From: Lacibacter sp. H407
Lineage (GTDB): Bacteria; Bacteroidota; Bacteroidia; Chitinophagales; Chitinophagaceae
Length of the DNA: 64,000 nt
Direction of reading: 5' to 3'
Assembly (NCBI RefSeq): GCF_037892605.1
Contig: NZ_JBBKTU010000001.1
Coordinates: 3,224,001-3,288,000 of the forward strand
Numbering within the stretch: position 1 is the stretch's first letter; every line of letters begins with the position of its first letter. The notes beneath the pieces were generated by a model. It worked only from the letters and a program-made list of their open reading frames with translations. It made no database searches and was not told the DNA's origin. The position numbers and the translations under genes were made by a program. This document shows, in pieces, positions 1 through 8,143 of the stretch.

Positions 1-1
1 A

Positions 2-1342
2 CGTCCGTTTGGTGCGTTACTATTCGGACGGCTCGGCGATCTGATCGGACGTAAGTACACGTTTCTTTTAACACTTGTACTGATGGGCTCCTCTACATTT
101 TTGATCGGCCTTGTGCCCGGTTATAAAACAATTGGTGTGCTGGCTCCCATACTTGTGTTGTTACTTCGTTTGATTCAAGGATTGGCCTTGGGTGGAGAAT
201 ATGGTGGTGCTGCTACTTACGTGGCCGAACATGCGCCGTCGAACAAACGTGGTTTTTATACAAGCTGGATACAAACCACTGCAACACTTGGTTTATTTGT
301 TGCATTGGGTGTTATACTATTAGTAAAATCAAGTATGAGTGATGCGGCTTTTGACGCAGAGTGGGGTGGCTGGCGTTATCCTTTCTGGTTATCGATCGTG
401 TTGGTGGGTGTTTCTATTTATATCCGTATGAAGATGAAAGAATCGCCGCTGTTTGAAAAGCTGAAGCATGAAGGGAAAACATCTGTAAATCCATTGAAGG
501 AAAGTTTCAGTCACAAAGGAAATTTTAAAATGGTATTGCTGGCGTTATTTGGTGCTGTAATGGGGCAGGGGGTTATCTGGTACACAGGCCAGTTTTATGC
601 GCAAAGTTTTCTGGAAACAAAAGTGAATCTCAATTTTGAACAGAGCCGTACCATTTTATTGTGGGCTATTTTGTTTGCAACACCTTTCTTTGTGTTTTTT
701 GGTTGGTTGAGCGACAGGATCGGCCGAAAGTGGATCATGTTGATCGGTATGTTGCTGGGTGTAATTTTTTACCGGCCCATCTATCAAAGTTTTCTCGATA
801 GTGTTGATCATACAAAAATTGAATTCGTTGATCTGAAGGTTACAGCAAAACCAATAATTGAAGCAGCACCAATTGCCGGTACAAATGGTTTTGTTCGCTC
901 TGTTACTACATCGTATGCGTCAGCTAATGGCTGGGCATATACAGAAAAAGTAAAAGATACCGTACAACAGCAAGGGGATCTTATTATCAACAAACCCACA
1001 ACAACCTACAGCGACAGGCATTTGCCATCACCAGTGTTTTGGAAATTTGTGTGGCTGGTATTTGTGCAGATATTTTTTGTAACGATGGTGTACGGACCTG
1101 TGGCCGCATTTCTGGTAGAACTATTTCCAACCAAGATCCGTTATACGTCAATGTCGTTACCATATCATATCGGCAATGGTGTGTTTGGTGGATTGGTGCC
1201 GTTCATTGGTTTGCTGCTCACCACAAGTTTTCCTGCTGATCCGTTGGTGGGGCTTTGGTATCCGATTGGGGTAGCGGCCTTGTGTTTTGTAATTGGCGTT
1301 TTATATCTTAATAATAAAATTGATCCCAACGTAAACGATTAA
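2..1342 (+). CDS. MFS transporter, metabolite:H+ symporter type (5' end missing)
   Basis: A proton-coupled secondary transporter of the inner membrane. The reading frame is open from base 2, so the start and first helices lie outside the window; 446 residues are visible. The loop motif GRLGDLIGRKYT (visible residues 9-20) is the classical MFS loop 2-3 signature and a second copy, WLSDRIGRKW, sits near residue 240. RLIQGLALGGEYGGAATYVAEHAP is typical of the MHS (ProP/KgtP/ShiA) subfamily. About 11 hydrophobic helices follow. A hydrophilic stretch of roughly 75 residues near residues 260-340 interrupts the second half and is longer than in enterobacterial members. The substrate cannot be told from sequence. 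A small membrane protein gene follows after 3 bases. Confidence 0.9.
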   Translation, partial: RPFGALLFGRLGDLIGRKYTFLLTLVLMGSSTFLIGLVPGYKTIGVLAPILVLLLRLIQGLALGGEYGGAATYVAEHAPSNKRGFYTSWIQTTATLGLFVALGVILLVKSSMSDAAFDAEWGGWRYPFWLSIVLVGVSIYIRMKMKESPLFEKLKHEGKTSVNPLKESFSHKGNFKMVLLALFGAVMGQGVIWYTGQFYAQSFLETKVNLNFEQSRTILLWAILFATPFFVFFGWLSDRIGRKWIMLIGMLLGVIFYRPIYQSFLDSVDHTKIEFVDLKVTAKPIIEAAPIAGTNGFVRSVTTSYASANGWAYTEKVKDTVQQQGDLIINKPTTTYSDRHLPSPVFWKFVWLVFVQIFFVTMVYGPVAAFLVELFPTKIRYTSMSLPYHIGNGVFGGLVPFIGLLLTTSFPADPLVGLWYPIGVAALCFVIGVLYLNNKIDPNVND

Positions 1343-1345
1343 TAT

Positions 1346-1597
1346 ATGAACAACTTGAAACGATATGCCGGTATAGTTTGGATGATCATGGGTCCTGCTG
1401 TTTTTGTATTACTGTTACTCGCAGCCTGGTATAATATTGACAGTGCAGGAACAAAGGATATTAACAAGCCCATTCCGTGGATCATTATCATAACTATTTT
1501 TTCACCGATTGTAGTTGGGCTCGTGATCTTTGGATGGTATGCATTTAAAGGTGAGTACGATCATTTACCGGAAGATTCTACTGAACTGACTGATTAA
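1346..1597 (+). CDS. Small two-helix membrane protein
   Basis: An 83-residue protein of unknown function. Two hydrophobic helices (about residues 9-29 and 45-66) are separated by a short polar loop containing a D-I-N-K-P-I-P segment; the C-terminus is acidic. Its ATG lies 3 bases after the MFS stop codon, so it is almost certainly co-transcribed and probably co-translated with the transporter. It may be an accessory subunit of that transporter, but this rests on position alone. A strong terminator follows 25 bases downstream. Confidence 0.75.
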   Translation: MNNLKRYAGIVWMIMGPAVFVLLLLAAWYNIDSAGTKDINKPIPWIIIITIFSPIVVGLVIFGWYAFKGEYDHLPEDSTELTD

Positions 1598-1622
1598 TGA
1601 AACGAAAACATGTTATAAAAAC

Positions 1623-1655
1623 AAAACACTGAGTAACTGCTCAGTGTTTTGCTTT
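1623..1655 (+). terminator. Intrinsic terminator of the MFS operon
   Basis: AAAACACTGAG (1623-1633) pairs perfectly with CTCAGTGTTTT (1640-1650) across a 6-base loop and is followed by GCTTTT. It closes the transporter operon and may also serve the convergent dodecin gene. Confidence 0.85.
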
Positions 1656-1671
1656 TCAGTTGTATAATATC

Positions 1672-1872
1672 TTACTCAAGCCTGAACGATATTTTACAAA
1701 CGCATCCAAACGTTGTTACTTTCCCGTCTTTTACATGTGCTTTAATATCCTGTACATACACCGAATCAATATTCCGAACGGTTTTAGATGCTTCGGCAAC
1801 GGCCTGTTGAATGGCGTCGTCAATTCCTTTTTCAGATGAAGCGATCACTTCAATTACTTTAACAATTGGCAT
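1672..1872 (-). CDS. Dodecin family protein
   Basis: A 66-residue protein with the dodecin pattern: MPIVKVIEVIASSEKG, a single helix (residues 17-31, D-D-A-I-Q-Q-A-V-A-E-A), then three strands ending in KISFRLE. Dodecins form hollow cytoplasmic dodecamers that store flavins or CoA. The Trp that stacks on flavin in the haloarchaeal and mycobacterial proteins is not evident; the corresponding strand reads IDSVYVQDIKAHV with a Tyr nearby, and two Cys (GCVCK) lie in the last strand. Flavin binding is therefore likely from the family but not certain. It stands alone and is convergent with the transporter operon. Confidence 0.88.
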   Translation of the reverse strand: MPIVKVIEVIASSEKGIDDAIQQAVAEASKTVRNIDSVYVQDIKAHVKDGKVTTFGCVCKISFRLE

Positions 1873-2291
1873 AGCTGTAAGTTTTTTGATGTTTAAAATT
1901 GGTTTACTCCTTTAAGGTAGAGAAACTATTCCGTAACATCAATAGTATCATTGTTTCATATTTTAGATGTGTTGCAACAGAATGCTGTCAATAAAAGATT
2001 ATTCTCACAGTTTTTGTAAGTAGAAATATGTACTAATCAAAAAAATATATGTGAAGTATCCTCCAGCACCAATAAATGGTTGTTGAAACAACGAGTTTTG
2101 CAGTACAGAAAGGAAATAAGCTGCATCGATCGTTGCTTGATCTTCTCTCCTGTAGAACAATCCCACCTGAACCAACTGTTTTTACCGGCACTAAGTAGAA
2201 ATCCTTAGAACCTGAAAAAGTAAGCTATAACAGAAATCCTGTTACAAAAAAGTGTACGTAAGTGATTGAATTAATTATCTCCGTGCCCAAT
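1873..2291. other. Intergenic region, no gene seen
   Basis: 419 bases between the divergent dodecin and GAF genes. It is AT-rich with no convincing ORF. The only structure noted is TAACAG-AAATC-CTGTTA (2228-2244), a 6-base inverted repeat about 50 bases before the GAF gene that could be an operator or a weak hairpin. Both promoters should lie here. Confidence 0.5.
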
Positions 2292-3488
2292 ATGAATACT
2301 ATGATCATCGCTCAAATACCCCGTTCGGAAGAAATACGACTTGCAGATATTCAGTTGTACGATATCCTTGATACAGAACCGGAAACTGCATTTGATGAAT
2401 TGCGTGAACTGGCAGCGCAGATCTGCAATTGCCCTGTATCGTTGATAACGTTGATCGATAAAGACCGACAGTGGTTCAAATCAAAACAAGGAATTGATAA
2501 TGACATTTCCGAAACAAGCCGGGACCTTTCTTTCTGTTCACATGCGATATTAAATACAGATGTAATGATCGTTGACGATCTGTCAAAAGACGAACGTTTT
2601 TTCGACAATCCATTTGTAGCTGGTGAAATGAATGTTCGCTTTTATGCGGGTGCTCCAATCGTTTCACCCACCGGACAAAACCTCGGAACCATTTGTGTGC
2701 TTGACACCAAGCCCCGTACACTCAGCCCAATGCAGGAACGTGCGTTGGAGCTATTGTCGAACCAGGTAACCATGTTACTGGAGTTACGGTTAAAATCAAA
2801 AGTGATCGAACAACGCTCTGCTGAATTGATCAAACTGAAAAACCAGGCCATGAGCCATCTCATACGGGAGCAGGATGAAGAAAATTTATCGGTTGCGAGA
2901 GAGTTGCATGAAAATATTGCGCAGGAACTTGCTGCCGGGCGATTGTATCTGAATATGGCAGCCGATAGTGAAAATAACAGGTTGGAAAATATTCAGGAAG
3001 CAAGCAATGCGATCACCAGTGCGTTGAACGATGTAAAAAATCTATCGTACAACATCAGCCCTACTACTTTGAATCAAGTACCGATACGTGTACTGATGGA
3101 AGACTTTCTGTATCAAAAACAGGAAACATATTCATTTACCGTTCAGCTGAAAATAGTTGGCGATACAGAAACAGTTGATTTTGCCCAGTCAATGAACTGT
3201 GCGAAAATTGCTGAATCATGGTTGCAGGTATTACAGGCCGATAACGAGATCCGGCATGTTACGATCCGGTTACATATTACAAATCAAATCGAAATTTGTA
3301 TTGAAGATGATGCAAGCAAACGTTTTGTAAAACAACGGGAGAAAGATCTGATCAGTAATATCGTGTATTATCGTGTTGTGAGTATGAATGGAGTGATACA
3401 TTTCAGCGAGGCCGATACAAAAACAAACAGGTTTTGTGTAACATTTCCGTTGATGAAAAAGGAACAGTCTGCAATAGTTAATCCCTGA
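2292..3488 (+). CDS. GAF-domain protein with degenerate histidine-kinase module
   Basis: A 398-residue cytoplasmic protein. Residues about 12-160 form a GAF domain of the type found in front of bacterial sensor kinases (RLADIQLYDILDTEPE at the start, APIVSPTGQNLGTICVLD near its end). A coiled stretch leads to an H-box-like segment, SVARELHENIAQELAAGRL (about residue 207), of the HisKA_3 class. The ATPase part is eroded: the N-box Asn and the DxGxG and GxGL glycine motifs are not visible, and the end reads RFCVTFPL. It may act as a pseudokinase or partner of another kinase. The longer frame begins with GTG at 2262; ATG 2292 (or 2301) is a better start. Its last 11 bases overlap the convergent CvpA-CAP gene. 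Confidence 0.8.
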   Translation: MNTMIIAQIPRSEEIRLADIQLYDILDTEPETAFDELRELAAQICNCPVSLITLIDKDRQWFKSKQGIDNDISETSRDLSFCSHAILNTDVMIVDDLSKDERFFDNPFVAGEMNVRFYAGAPIVSPTGQNLGTICVLDTKPRTLSPMQERALELLSNQVTMLLELRLKSKVIEQRSAELIKLKNQAMSHLIREQDEENLSVARELHENIAQELAAGRLYLNMAADSENNRLENIQEASNAITSALNDVKNLSYNISPTTLNQVPIRVLMEDFLYQKQETYSFTVQLKIVGDTETVDFAQSMNCAKIAESWLQVLQADNEIRHVTIRLHITNQIEICIEDDASKRFVKQREKDLISNIVYYRVVSMNGVIHFSEADTKTNRFCVTFPLMKKEQSAIVNP

Positions 3489-4410
3489 ACTCCTGCGAGA
3501 TCATCAAGCCATTTTTTCCACCATCAACAATACCGATGCCAATTCGGCCAAATGATTTGTTGAGAATAGCTCCACGGTGGCTGGGCGAATTCATCAATCC
3601 TTTGTGTGCTTCTGTAAGGGTGGAAGCATACGCAAGATTTTCACCTGCTTTTTTATAGGTAATGCCCGCCTGCCTCATCCTGTGAAACGGATCTTTACCC
3701 TCAGGTGTCATGTGCGAAAAATATCCTCTCGTCAACATATCGGCCGAATGTGCTCTTGCTACTTTTTTGAGGTCTTCGTCAATATTCAATAATTTCAACC
3801 CTTTCTTTTTTCGTTCGGCATTAACCAGCAGCAGCATTTGATATTCCAGATCTGGTCGAACAGAAAAATACTCAGTTGCATGAACTGTATTTTCAGTTGC
3901 TGCTTTTTTTGAATCATGAATGATAGCAGGCAAATAATTATTGAGAAGCGGAGTGATCATTGTTTCTGCATCGCTTGTGTAAGGCGAAAGAGCGGCAGCA
4001 ATTTTACTCTTGTCTGCTTCTGCACTGATGTTCTCAAAAACAGAAAGTGAAAGTAAACGGGCTGTAATGGCAACCACAACAATTCCTGTTAACAAACCGG
4101 GGATCAGTCCTGTGATTTTATCGGCAAGATGAATATTGGAGTTGCCTCTTAGCATCAATCGCTGTATAAATGACAACAGTAAATAGGAAAGGATAAAGAT
4201 GACCGGAATACTGATGGGTAAGTACCACTCTTTGAGTTCAGGAACCTGTTGCAGCATTTCATTCACCGTTACTGAGTAGAACAATACAGCAAGAGCAGCC
4301 GAACCTGCCCATTTGATCAATTCAAAAAATAAACGCATGGCTCCATACCGGTAGCCGATAAAAGTTGACAGTAGTAATAATGTTGCTAAAAACAGATCAA
4401 CTGCGTTCAT
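3478..4410 (-). CDS. CvpA-like membrane domain fused to a CAP/SCP domain
   Basis: A 310-residue protein with two modules. Residues 1-165 resemble CvpA/colicin V production proteins: four membrane helices beginning MNAVDLFLATLLLLSTFIGYR. Residues about 190-310 are a CAP (SCP/PR1-like) domain with HSADMLTRGYFSHMTPEG, GENLAYAS and SPSHRGAILN, the motifs carrying the two conserved His and Glu that form the CAP cleft. The CAP part is expected on the periplasmic face. The substrate is unknown; CAP domains have been linked to metal, lipid and peptide binding, and CvpA to envelope homeostasis. It overlaps the convergent GAF gene by 11 bases. Confidence 0.88.
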   Translation of the reverse strand: MNAVDLFLATLLLLSTFIGYRYGAMRLFFELIKWAGSAALAVLFYSVTVNEMLQQVPELKEWYLPISIPVIFILSYLLLSFIQRLMLRGNSNIHLADKITGLIPGLLTGIVVVAITARLLSLSVFENISAEADKSKIAAALSPYTSDAETMITPLLNNYLPAIIHDSKKAATENTVHATEYFSVRPDLEYQMLLLVNAERKKKGLKLLNIDEDLKKVARAHSADMLTRGYFSHMTPEGKDPFHRMRQAGITYKKAGENLAYASTLTEAHKGLMNSPSHRGAILNKSFGRIGIGIVDGGKNGLMISQEFRD

Positions 4411-4490
4411 AGAAAATAGATTGCTATAAAAAAGCGGAGATCAACATGAATACAAGTGACCTCCGCTGGTATTAACGTACAGGCAGCTTT

Positions 4491-4907
4491 CTAATTGCCC
4501 TGTTTCTTATCAATAGACTTACCAATAACATAACCGCCACCGGCTCCCAATACACCACCTACCAACACACCGGCAACACGATTCTTTTTACTTACAACAC
4601 CGCCAATTACGGCACCACTTGCACCACCAATAACAGCGCCTTTTGTGGCATTACTCCATTTCTTTTTAGCAGGAGTTGTATTTTGATAAACAACAGGAGC
4701 TGCGGTTGTTTGTTTGCGTTCAACATATCGAACAGTATTTGCGGCCTGCATCTTTTTCATTTCCTGTTCTTCTTTCCATTCCTGGAAAGCAGCAAACTCG
4801 GCTGAATCTAAGGCAGATAATACTTTCGTTTGATCTGTTGTTTCAACTTTTGACTTGCAGGATACCATGATCACTGCGAACGATAAAAGAGTAAATACTT
4901 GTTTCAT
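4491..4907 (-). CDS. Glycine-zipper lipoprotein
   Basis: A 138-residue lipoprotein. MKQVFTLLSFAVIMVSC ends in a lipobox with Cys17. A charged helical region follows (residues 30-75), then a Gly-rich hydrophobic region (about 88-132) with repeated GxxxG spacing, as in GGASGAVIGGVVSKK and GGVLGAGGGYVIGKS, the YMGG-like glycine zipper. Such domains pack against or insert into membranes. The C-terminus is basic. It is a single-gene unit; the function is unknown beyond an envelope role. Confidence 0.82.
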   Translation of the reverse strand: MKQVFTLLSFAVIMVSCKSKVETTDQTKVLSALDSAEFAAFQEWKEEQEMKKMQAANTVRYVERKQTTAAPVVYQNTTPAKKKWSNATKGAVIGGASGAVIGGVVSKKNRVAGVLVGGVLGAGGGYVIGKSIDKKQGN

Positions 4908-5217
4908 AATTTCTGGCTTTTCAGGTTTAAAAAATTGTTTCGAACCATACCGGGTACAATAGAAAAAGCATGCCAGAAAAATTTGAAATTGTTAATGAAA
5001 TCTTGCAAATGAATAAAAACTACCTGATTTTCAGCGGCACTGTTGTTGATTTGTTTTAACAACTCCAAACTGAATGATGCTGCTCTTAACATACGATTAA
5101 GAACTCAGCGAATGGTATTTTTAAAGCAATCAGCACGATCCGGCGAATAAAAAATCCCGGCTGTATCAGTTTTTCATGTCGATAAGCCGGGAGTATAGAG
5201 AAAGAAGCTTTGTACGC
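4908..5217. other. Intergenic region, terminator only
   Basis: 310 bases between two minus-strand lipoprotein genes. It holds the terminator at 5149-5192 and presumably the promoter of the glycine-zipper gene. A 62-codon frame (4904-5092, minus) that ends in an ATGA overlap with that gene has no recognisable protein character and is not called. Confidence 0.5.
5149..5192 (-). terminator. Intrinsic terminator of the 5218-5982 lipoprotein gene
   Basis: TCCCGGCT (5155-5162) pairs with AGCCGGGA (5185-5192) around a 22-base loop. On the minus strand the stem is followed by TTTTTTATT, so it acts on the gene that ends at 5218. Confidence 0.75.
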
Positions 5218-5982
5218 TTATTGTGCTGCTGTAAATGTTGCAGCAGGTGCTGAAGCAGGAGGTGCAATATCAAATGGTTCAGATGATGATTGCGGTACCG
5301 GTGCGTTGGAAAACAACTGAAGCGTTCCGTTTGCCGTTTGTGCAGCATTGCGAATACGCACGGTTATTTTTGGTAACGATGATGTTGAACCGTCGGTGCG
5401 TTCTGTTACTGCCAATACATCAAATGCTACAATGCCGAGATTGGCACCTTGTAAATTTCCGGTTAATGGTGAATAGTTGGTGCTGATGTCGCCATCATAT
5501 ACAACTGCCAGCACTGTTTTGCCAATCAACATCGTTAACCCTGTTGCACGCAATGGTGTTATGTCAGGAATTTTATCCAGCAATACTTCTTTATCATCTT
5601 CACCGCCGCCAAGTTTTGGACCTGCCTGTAAAAAATTGCGTGCTCCATTGGGTGTGGGTCCGGTGCTGATCCAGCTCGAAGGAATTGTTTTGAGTGCATG
5701 CCATCCTTCATCACCAACCTGACCGGTGTACAGATCAATTGTTTTTCCAACATTATTCTGGAAGTAGCGGAGCTGTTGGCGCAAACCAACAGTAGCCAGT
5801 TGATCGTTCACATCATTGGCTGAAAAATTATTGGGCTCATTGCCGTTGTCAATGCTTTCTTCATCAATGATGAGAAATACGGGACTTGAGCCATCGCTTT
5901 CATTGTTGGGATTGTTTTGTCGTTCGCAGGCGGTGTTGCCTAGAAGCAATACGAACACAACTGCATAGCTGGTAAGTTTCAT
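5218..5982 (-). CDS. Hypothetical lipoprotein
   Basis: A 254-residue protein of a family I do not recognise. MKLTSYAVVFVLLLGNTAC carries a lipobox (Cys19), followed by a flexible N/S-rich linker. Residues 35-50 are acidic and Asn-rich (DEESIDNGNEPNN). The body contains Trp- and Gly-rich segments and a C-terminal tail rich in Pro, Ala and Ser that ends AATFTAAQ. It is probably an outer-membrane-anchored periplasmic protein. It is transcribed alone with its own terminator. Confidence 0.7.
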   Translation of the reverse strand: MKLTSYAVVFVLLLGNTACERQNNPNNESDGSSPVFLIIDEESIDNGNEPNNFSANDVNDQLATVGLRQQLRYFQNNVGKTIDLYTGQVGDEGWHALKTIPSSWISTGPTPNGARNFLQAGPKLGGGEDDKEVLLDKIPDITPLRATGLTMLIGKTVLAVVYDGDISTNYSPLTGNLQGANLGIVAFDVLAVTERTDGSTSSLPKITVRIRNAAQTANGTLQLFSNAPVPQSSSEPFDIAPPASAPAATFTAAQ

Positions 5983-6153
5983 GATCGGTGGTTGATTTTC
6001 ACGTTGAATAGATGTAAGATGGACGATGATGTATCGTTGTTAGAAAATATCAAAAATCAAACCAAAGAAAGTAATGCTGTTATGAATTTTTTTTTGTTAA
6101 GCGTTTGTTCGTACACATGTTTTGATCGCTAAACAAGGGTTGTTAATGTGTAT

Positions 6154-7446
6154 CTAAACAGGAAATGAAACATTCACGCTGCACCCTTTGCCCGGCGATG
6201 TGGAAAGCTCCATGTGTCCGTTATAAAGTTGTAACCTGCTTTGCATATTCCGGAAGCCAAGCCCTGCTTTCATTTGTTTTTTATCGAATCCCTTTCCATC
6301 ATCCCGTATAGAAAGATGAACCTGTTCGTTGATTGTTTGCAGCTTGATGTCAATTTGTTTTGCTTCAGCATATTTCAAAATATTGTTCAGTTGTTCCTGC
6401 ACAATACGATAGATCATCAGCAGTTGTTCATCTTTCAGTTCGCTTTCGTTGAATTCAGCAGATGCAAAATGAATGGACGTGTTTTTTACACGATTGATAT
6501 CAGCGATCAGTTTTTCGATCGATTGCTGTAGAGTCATCAATGAAAATTGGGGCGGCTTGATGGTAGCCGACAGCATCCTGATCTCCTGTTGTGCTTCGGT
6601 AACGATCTGTTTTGCCTGGCTGATCATGGAGATATTTTTCTCCTGCGTTACTACTGTATTACTGAGGTACAGGTTCACGACTGTGAGCAGTTGCGATACA
6701 TTGTCGTGCAGTTCTTCGGCCCAACGGTTCCGTTCATTTTCCTGTGCTTTAATAATGGTGCTGGCCAAACGTTGTTTGTGTTTTAACCGCTGGTTGAAAT
6801 AATCAGCCTGCAAATTCCGTAACTGTGTAATGTCCTGGATCTCGCCAACCATACGTTGGGTCTTATTTGTTTTCGCATCACGCAACAGAAACAAACTGCT
6901 GATCACAGAATAATAAATTCCATCAATTCCAAGTAGCTTGTATTCTGTTGTCCATATATCCTGGCTGGACTCGATAGCTGTTTGACACTCTGCAGTGATG
7001 CGTGCACGATCAGTTTTATGAATACGTTCAAGGAACAACGCATAGAAATTATCAATCGTGGTTTTTTTGCCCGGAATAAAGAAGCTCATCTTTTCGTTGA
7101 TGATCGCCGTATTTGTTTCAGTATCATAATCGATCATTCCGCCACGTGCTGCAACGTTGAGCGCTTCAAATTTTTGCTCTAAGGTTGTTTTTCTTTTATC
7201 GGAGTGCCGCAAACGTTCGAAGAGGCTGTAGCTGATGATGAAAAGAAGGATACTTGACAATACAACAAAAGCAATTCCTTTTTGATTCTGCAGATGAACC
7301 AATAAGGTAGCATTGTTGTGGGCAAGTTGTTCGGCCAATGCATCGCTCCAAAGTATCCAGATGATACTGAGCGTAAGATAAATACAGGTGATGAGTAAGG
7401 CGGAACCATATTTCGACAGATTCAAATGGTTGGTGTTTGGGTGCAT
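6154..7446 (-). CDS. Membrane sensor histidine kinase, HisKA_3 type with PAS
   Basis: A 430-residue kinase. Two membrane helices (about residues 13-33 and 54-74) enclose a short periplasmic loop. A PAS-like domain spans about 85-205. The dimerisation domain has the HisKA_3 H-box ERNRWAEELHDNVSQLLTVV, and the ATPase domain has an intact N-box (EQLNNILKYAEA), DDGKGFD and GLGFRNMQSRL. NarL/LuxR-type regulators are the usual partners of this class, but no response regulator is encoded nearby, so it is an orphan here. In contrast to the GAF protein at 2.3 kb all catalytic motifs are present. Confidence 0.92.
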   Translation of the reverse strand: MHPNTNHLNLSKYGSALLITCIYLTLSIIWILWSDALAEQLAHNNATLLVHLQNQKGIAFVVLSSILLFIISYSLFERLRHSDKRKTTLEQKFEALNVAARGGMIDYDTETNTAIINEKMSFFIPGKKTTIDNFYALFLERIHKTDRARITAECQTAIESSQDIWTTEYKLLGIDGIYYSVISSLFLLRDAKTNKTQRMVGEIQDITQLRNLQADYFNQRLKHKQRLASTIIKAQENERNRWAEELHDNVSQLLTVVNLYLSNTVVTQEKNISMISQAKQIVTEAQQEIRMLSATIKPPQFSLMTLQQSIEKLIADINRVKNTSIHFASAEFNESELKDEQLLMIYRIVQEQLNNILKYAEAKQIDIKLQTINEQVHLSIRDDGKGFDKKQMKAGLGFRNMQSRLQLYNGHMELSTSPGKGCSVNVSFPV

Positions 7447-7631
7447 GATCTTGATTTGTCGACAAACGTACAGTTGACGTTATAAGGTTGGAATGAGTAT
7501 AAATAGCAATTAAGCTGACGACAATCATAATTTCATACAAAAAGTTGCAAGGCATTGTGTTAAACTTTTATAGTTGATGATTGTTTTGATTTCCTGTTAC
7601 TTTGTTTTTTTAACTCAATAAAGTGAAGCGT

Positions 7632-8036
7632 ATGAAGCAACTATCTATCCTCTCTGTTCTGTTGTTAGCCATTATTTCCTGCAGCCCGAAACTTGCTCCC
7701 GATCATAATTGGGATATGAAACGGTGGACCTTGTATGAACTCAAAACTGTACCTGTTCAATTGAGCGGTACCGAAAAAGATGCGAATCTCTTATTTGTCC
7801 CTTCACAAAAACAATTCAACGGCACCGGAGGCTGCAACCGCATTTCAGGCAGTTATACATTACCAAAGAAAGGAAGTATTACATTTTCAAATGTGATCTC
7901 TACAAAAATGATGTGTGGCGATCAGGCATTTGAAAATCGCTTTCTGGAAGTATTGAAAGAAGTAGATGGGTACGAAGTTGAGAATAACAGCATGTTACTG
8001 AAAAAAGGAAAAGAAATAGTAATGCGGTTACGATAA
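7632..8036 (+). CDS. META-domain lipoprotein (HslJ-like)
   Basis: A 134-residue lipoprotein. MKQLSILSVLLLAIISC gives a lipobox Cys at residue 17. The rest is a META domain: W-T-L-Y-E-L near the start, the hallmark FNGTGGCNRISGSYTL, then ISTKMMCGDQAFENRFLEVL. This is the family of E. coli HslJ, a heat-inducible outer-membrane protein; the biochemical role is unknown. ATG 7632 is preferred over GTG 7623 because it starts directly at the signal peptide. TTACTTTG shortly upstream resembles a Bacteroidota -7 box with one base missing. Confidence 0.88.
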   Translation: MKQLSILSVLLLAIISCSPKLAPDHNWDMKRWTLYELKTVPVQLSGTEKDANLLFVPSQKQFNGTGGCNRISGSYTLPKKGSITFSNVISTKMMCGDQAFENRFLEVLKEVDGYEVENNSMLLKKGKEIVMRLR

Positions 8037-8102
8037 ATATCTAAGCGATAGGAGCGTGAAAAGTTGAATTAGAAATTTTCAAACTGAGATAGTGTTATAA
8101 AG

Positions 8103-8133
8103 AAACATCCCGCAGTTGCGGGATGTTTTCTTT
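8103..8133. terminator. Bidirectional intrinsic terminator
   Basis: AAACATCCCGC (8103-8113) pairs with GCGGGATGTTT (8118-8128) over a 4-base loop and is followed by TTCTTTAT on the plus strand; the minus strand tail is TTCTTTAT as well. It lies between the convergent META and M28 genes. Confidence 0.88.
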
Positions 8134-8143
8134 ATGATCTTTT

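Noticed and set aside
808-999. 63-codon minus frame inside the transporter gene
   Set aside because: Lies fully opposite a clear transporter frame and has no protein character.
4904-5092. 62-codon minus frame ending in an ATGA overlap with the glycine-zipper gene
   Set aside because: The overlap is suggestive, but composition and lack of signal, motif or terminator argue for a chance frame in the promoter region.
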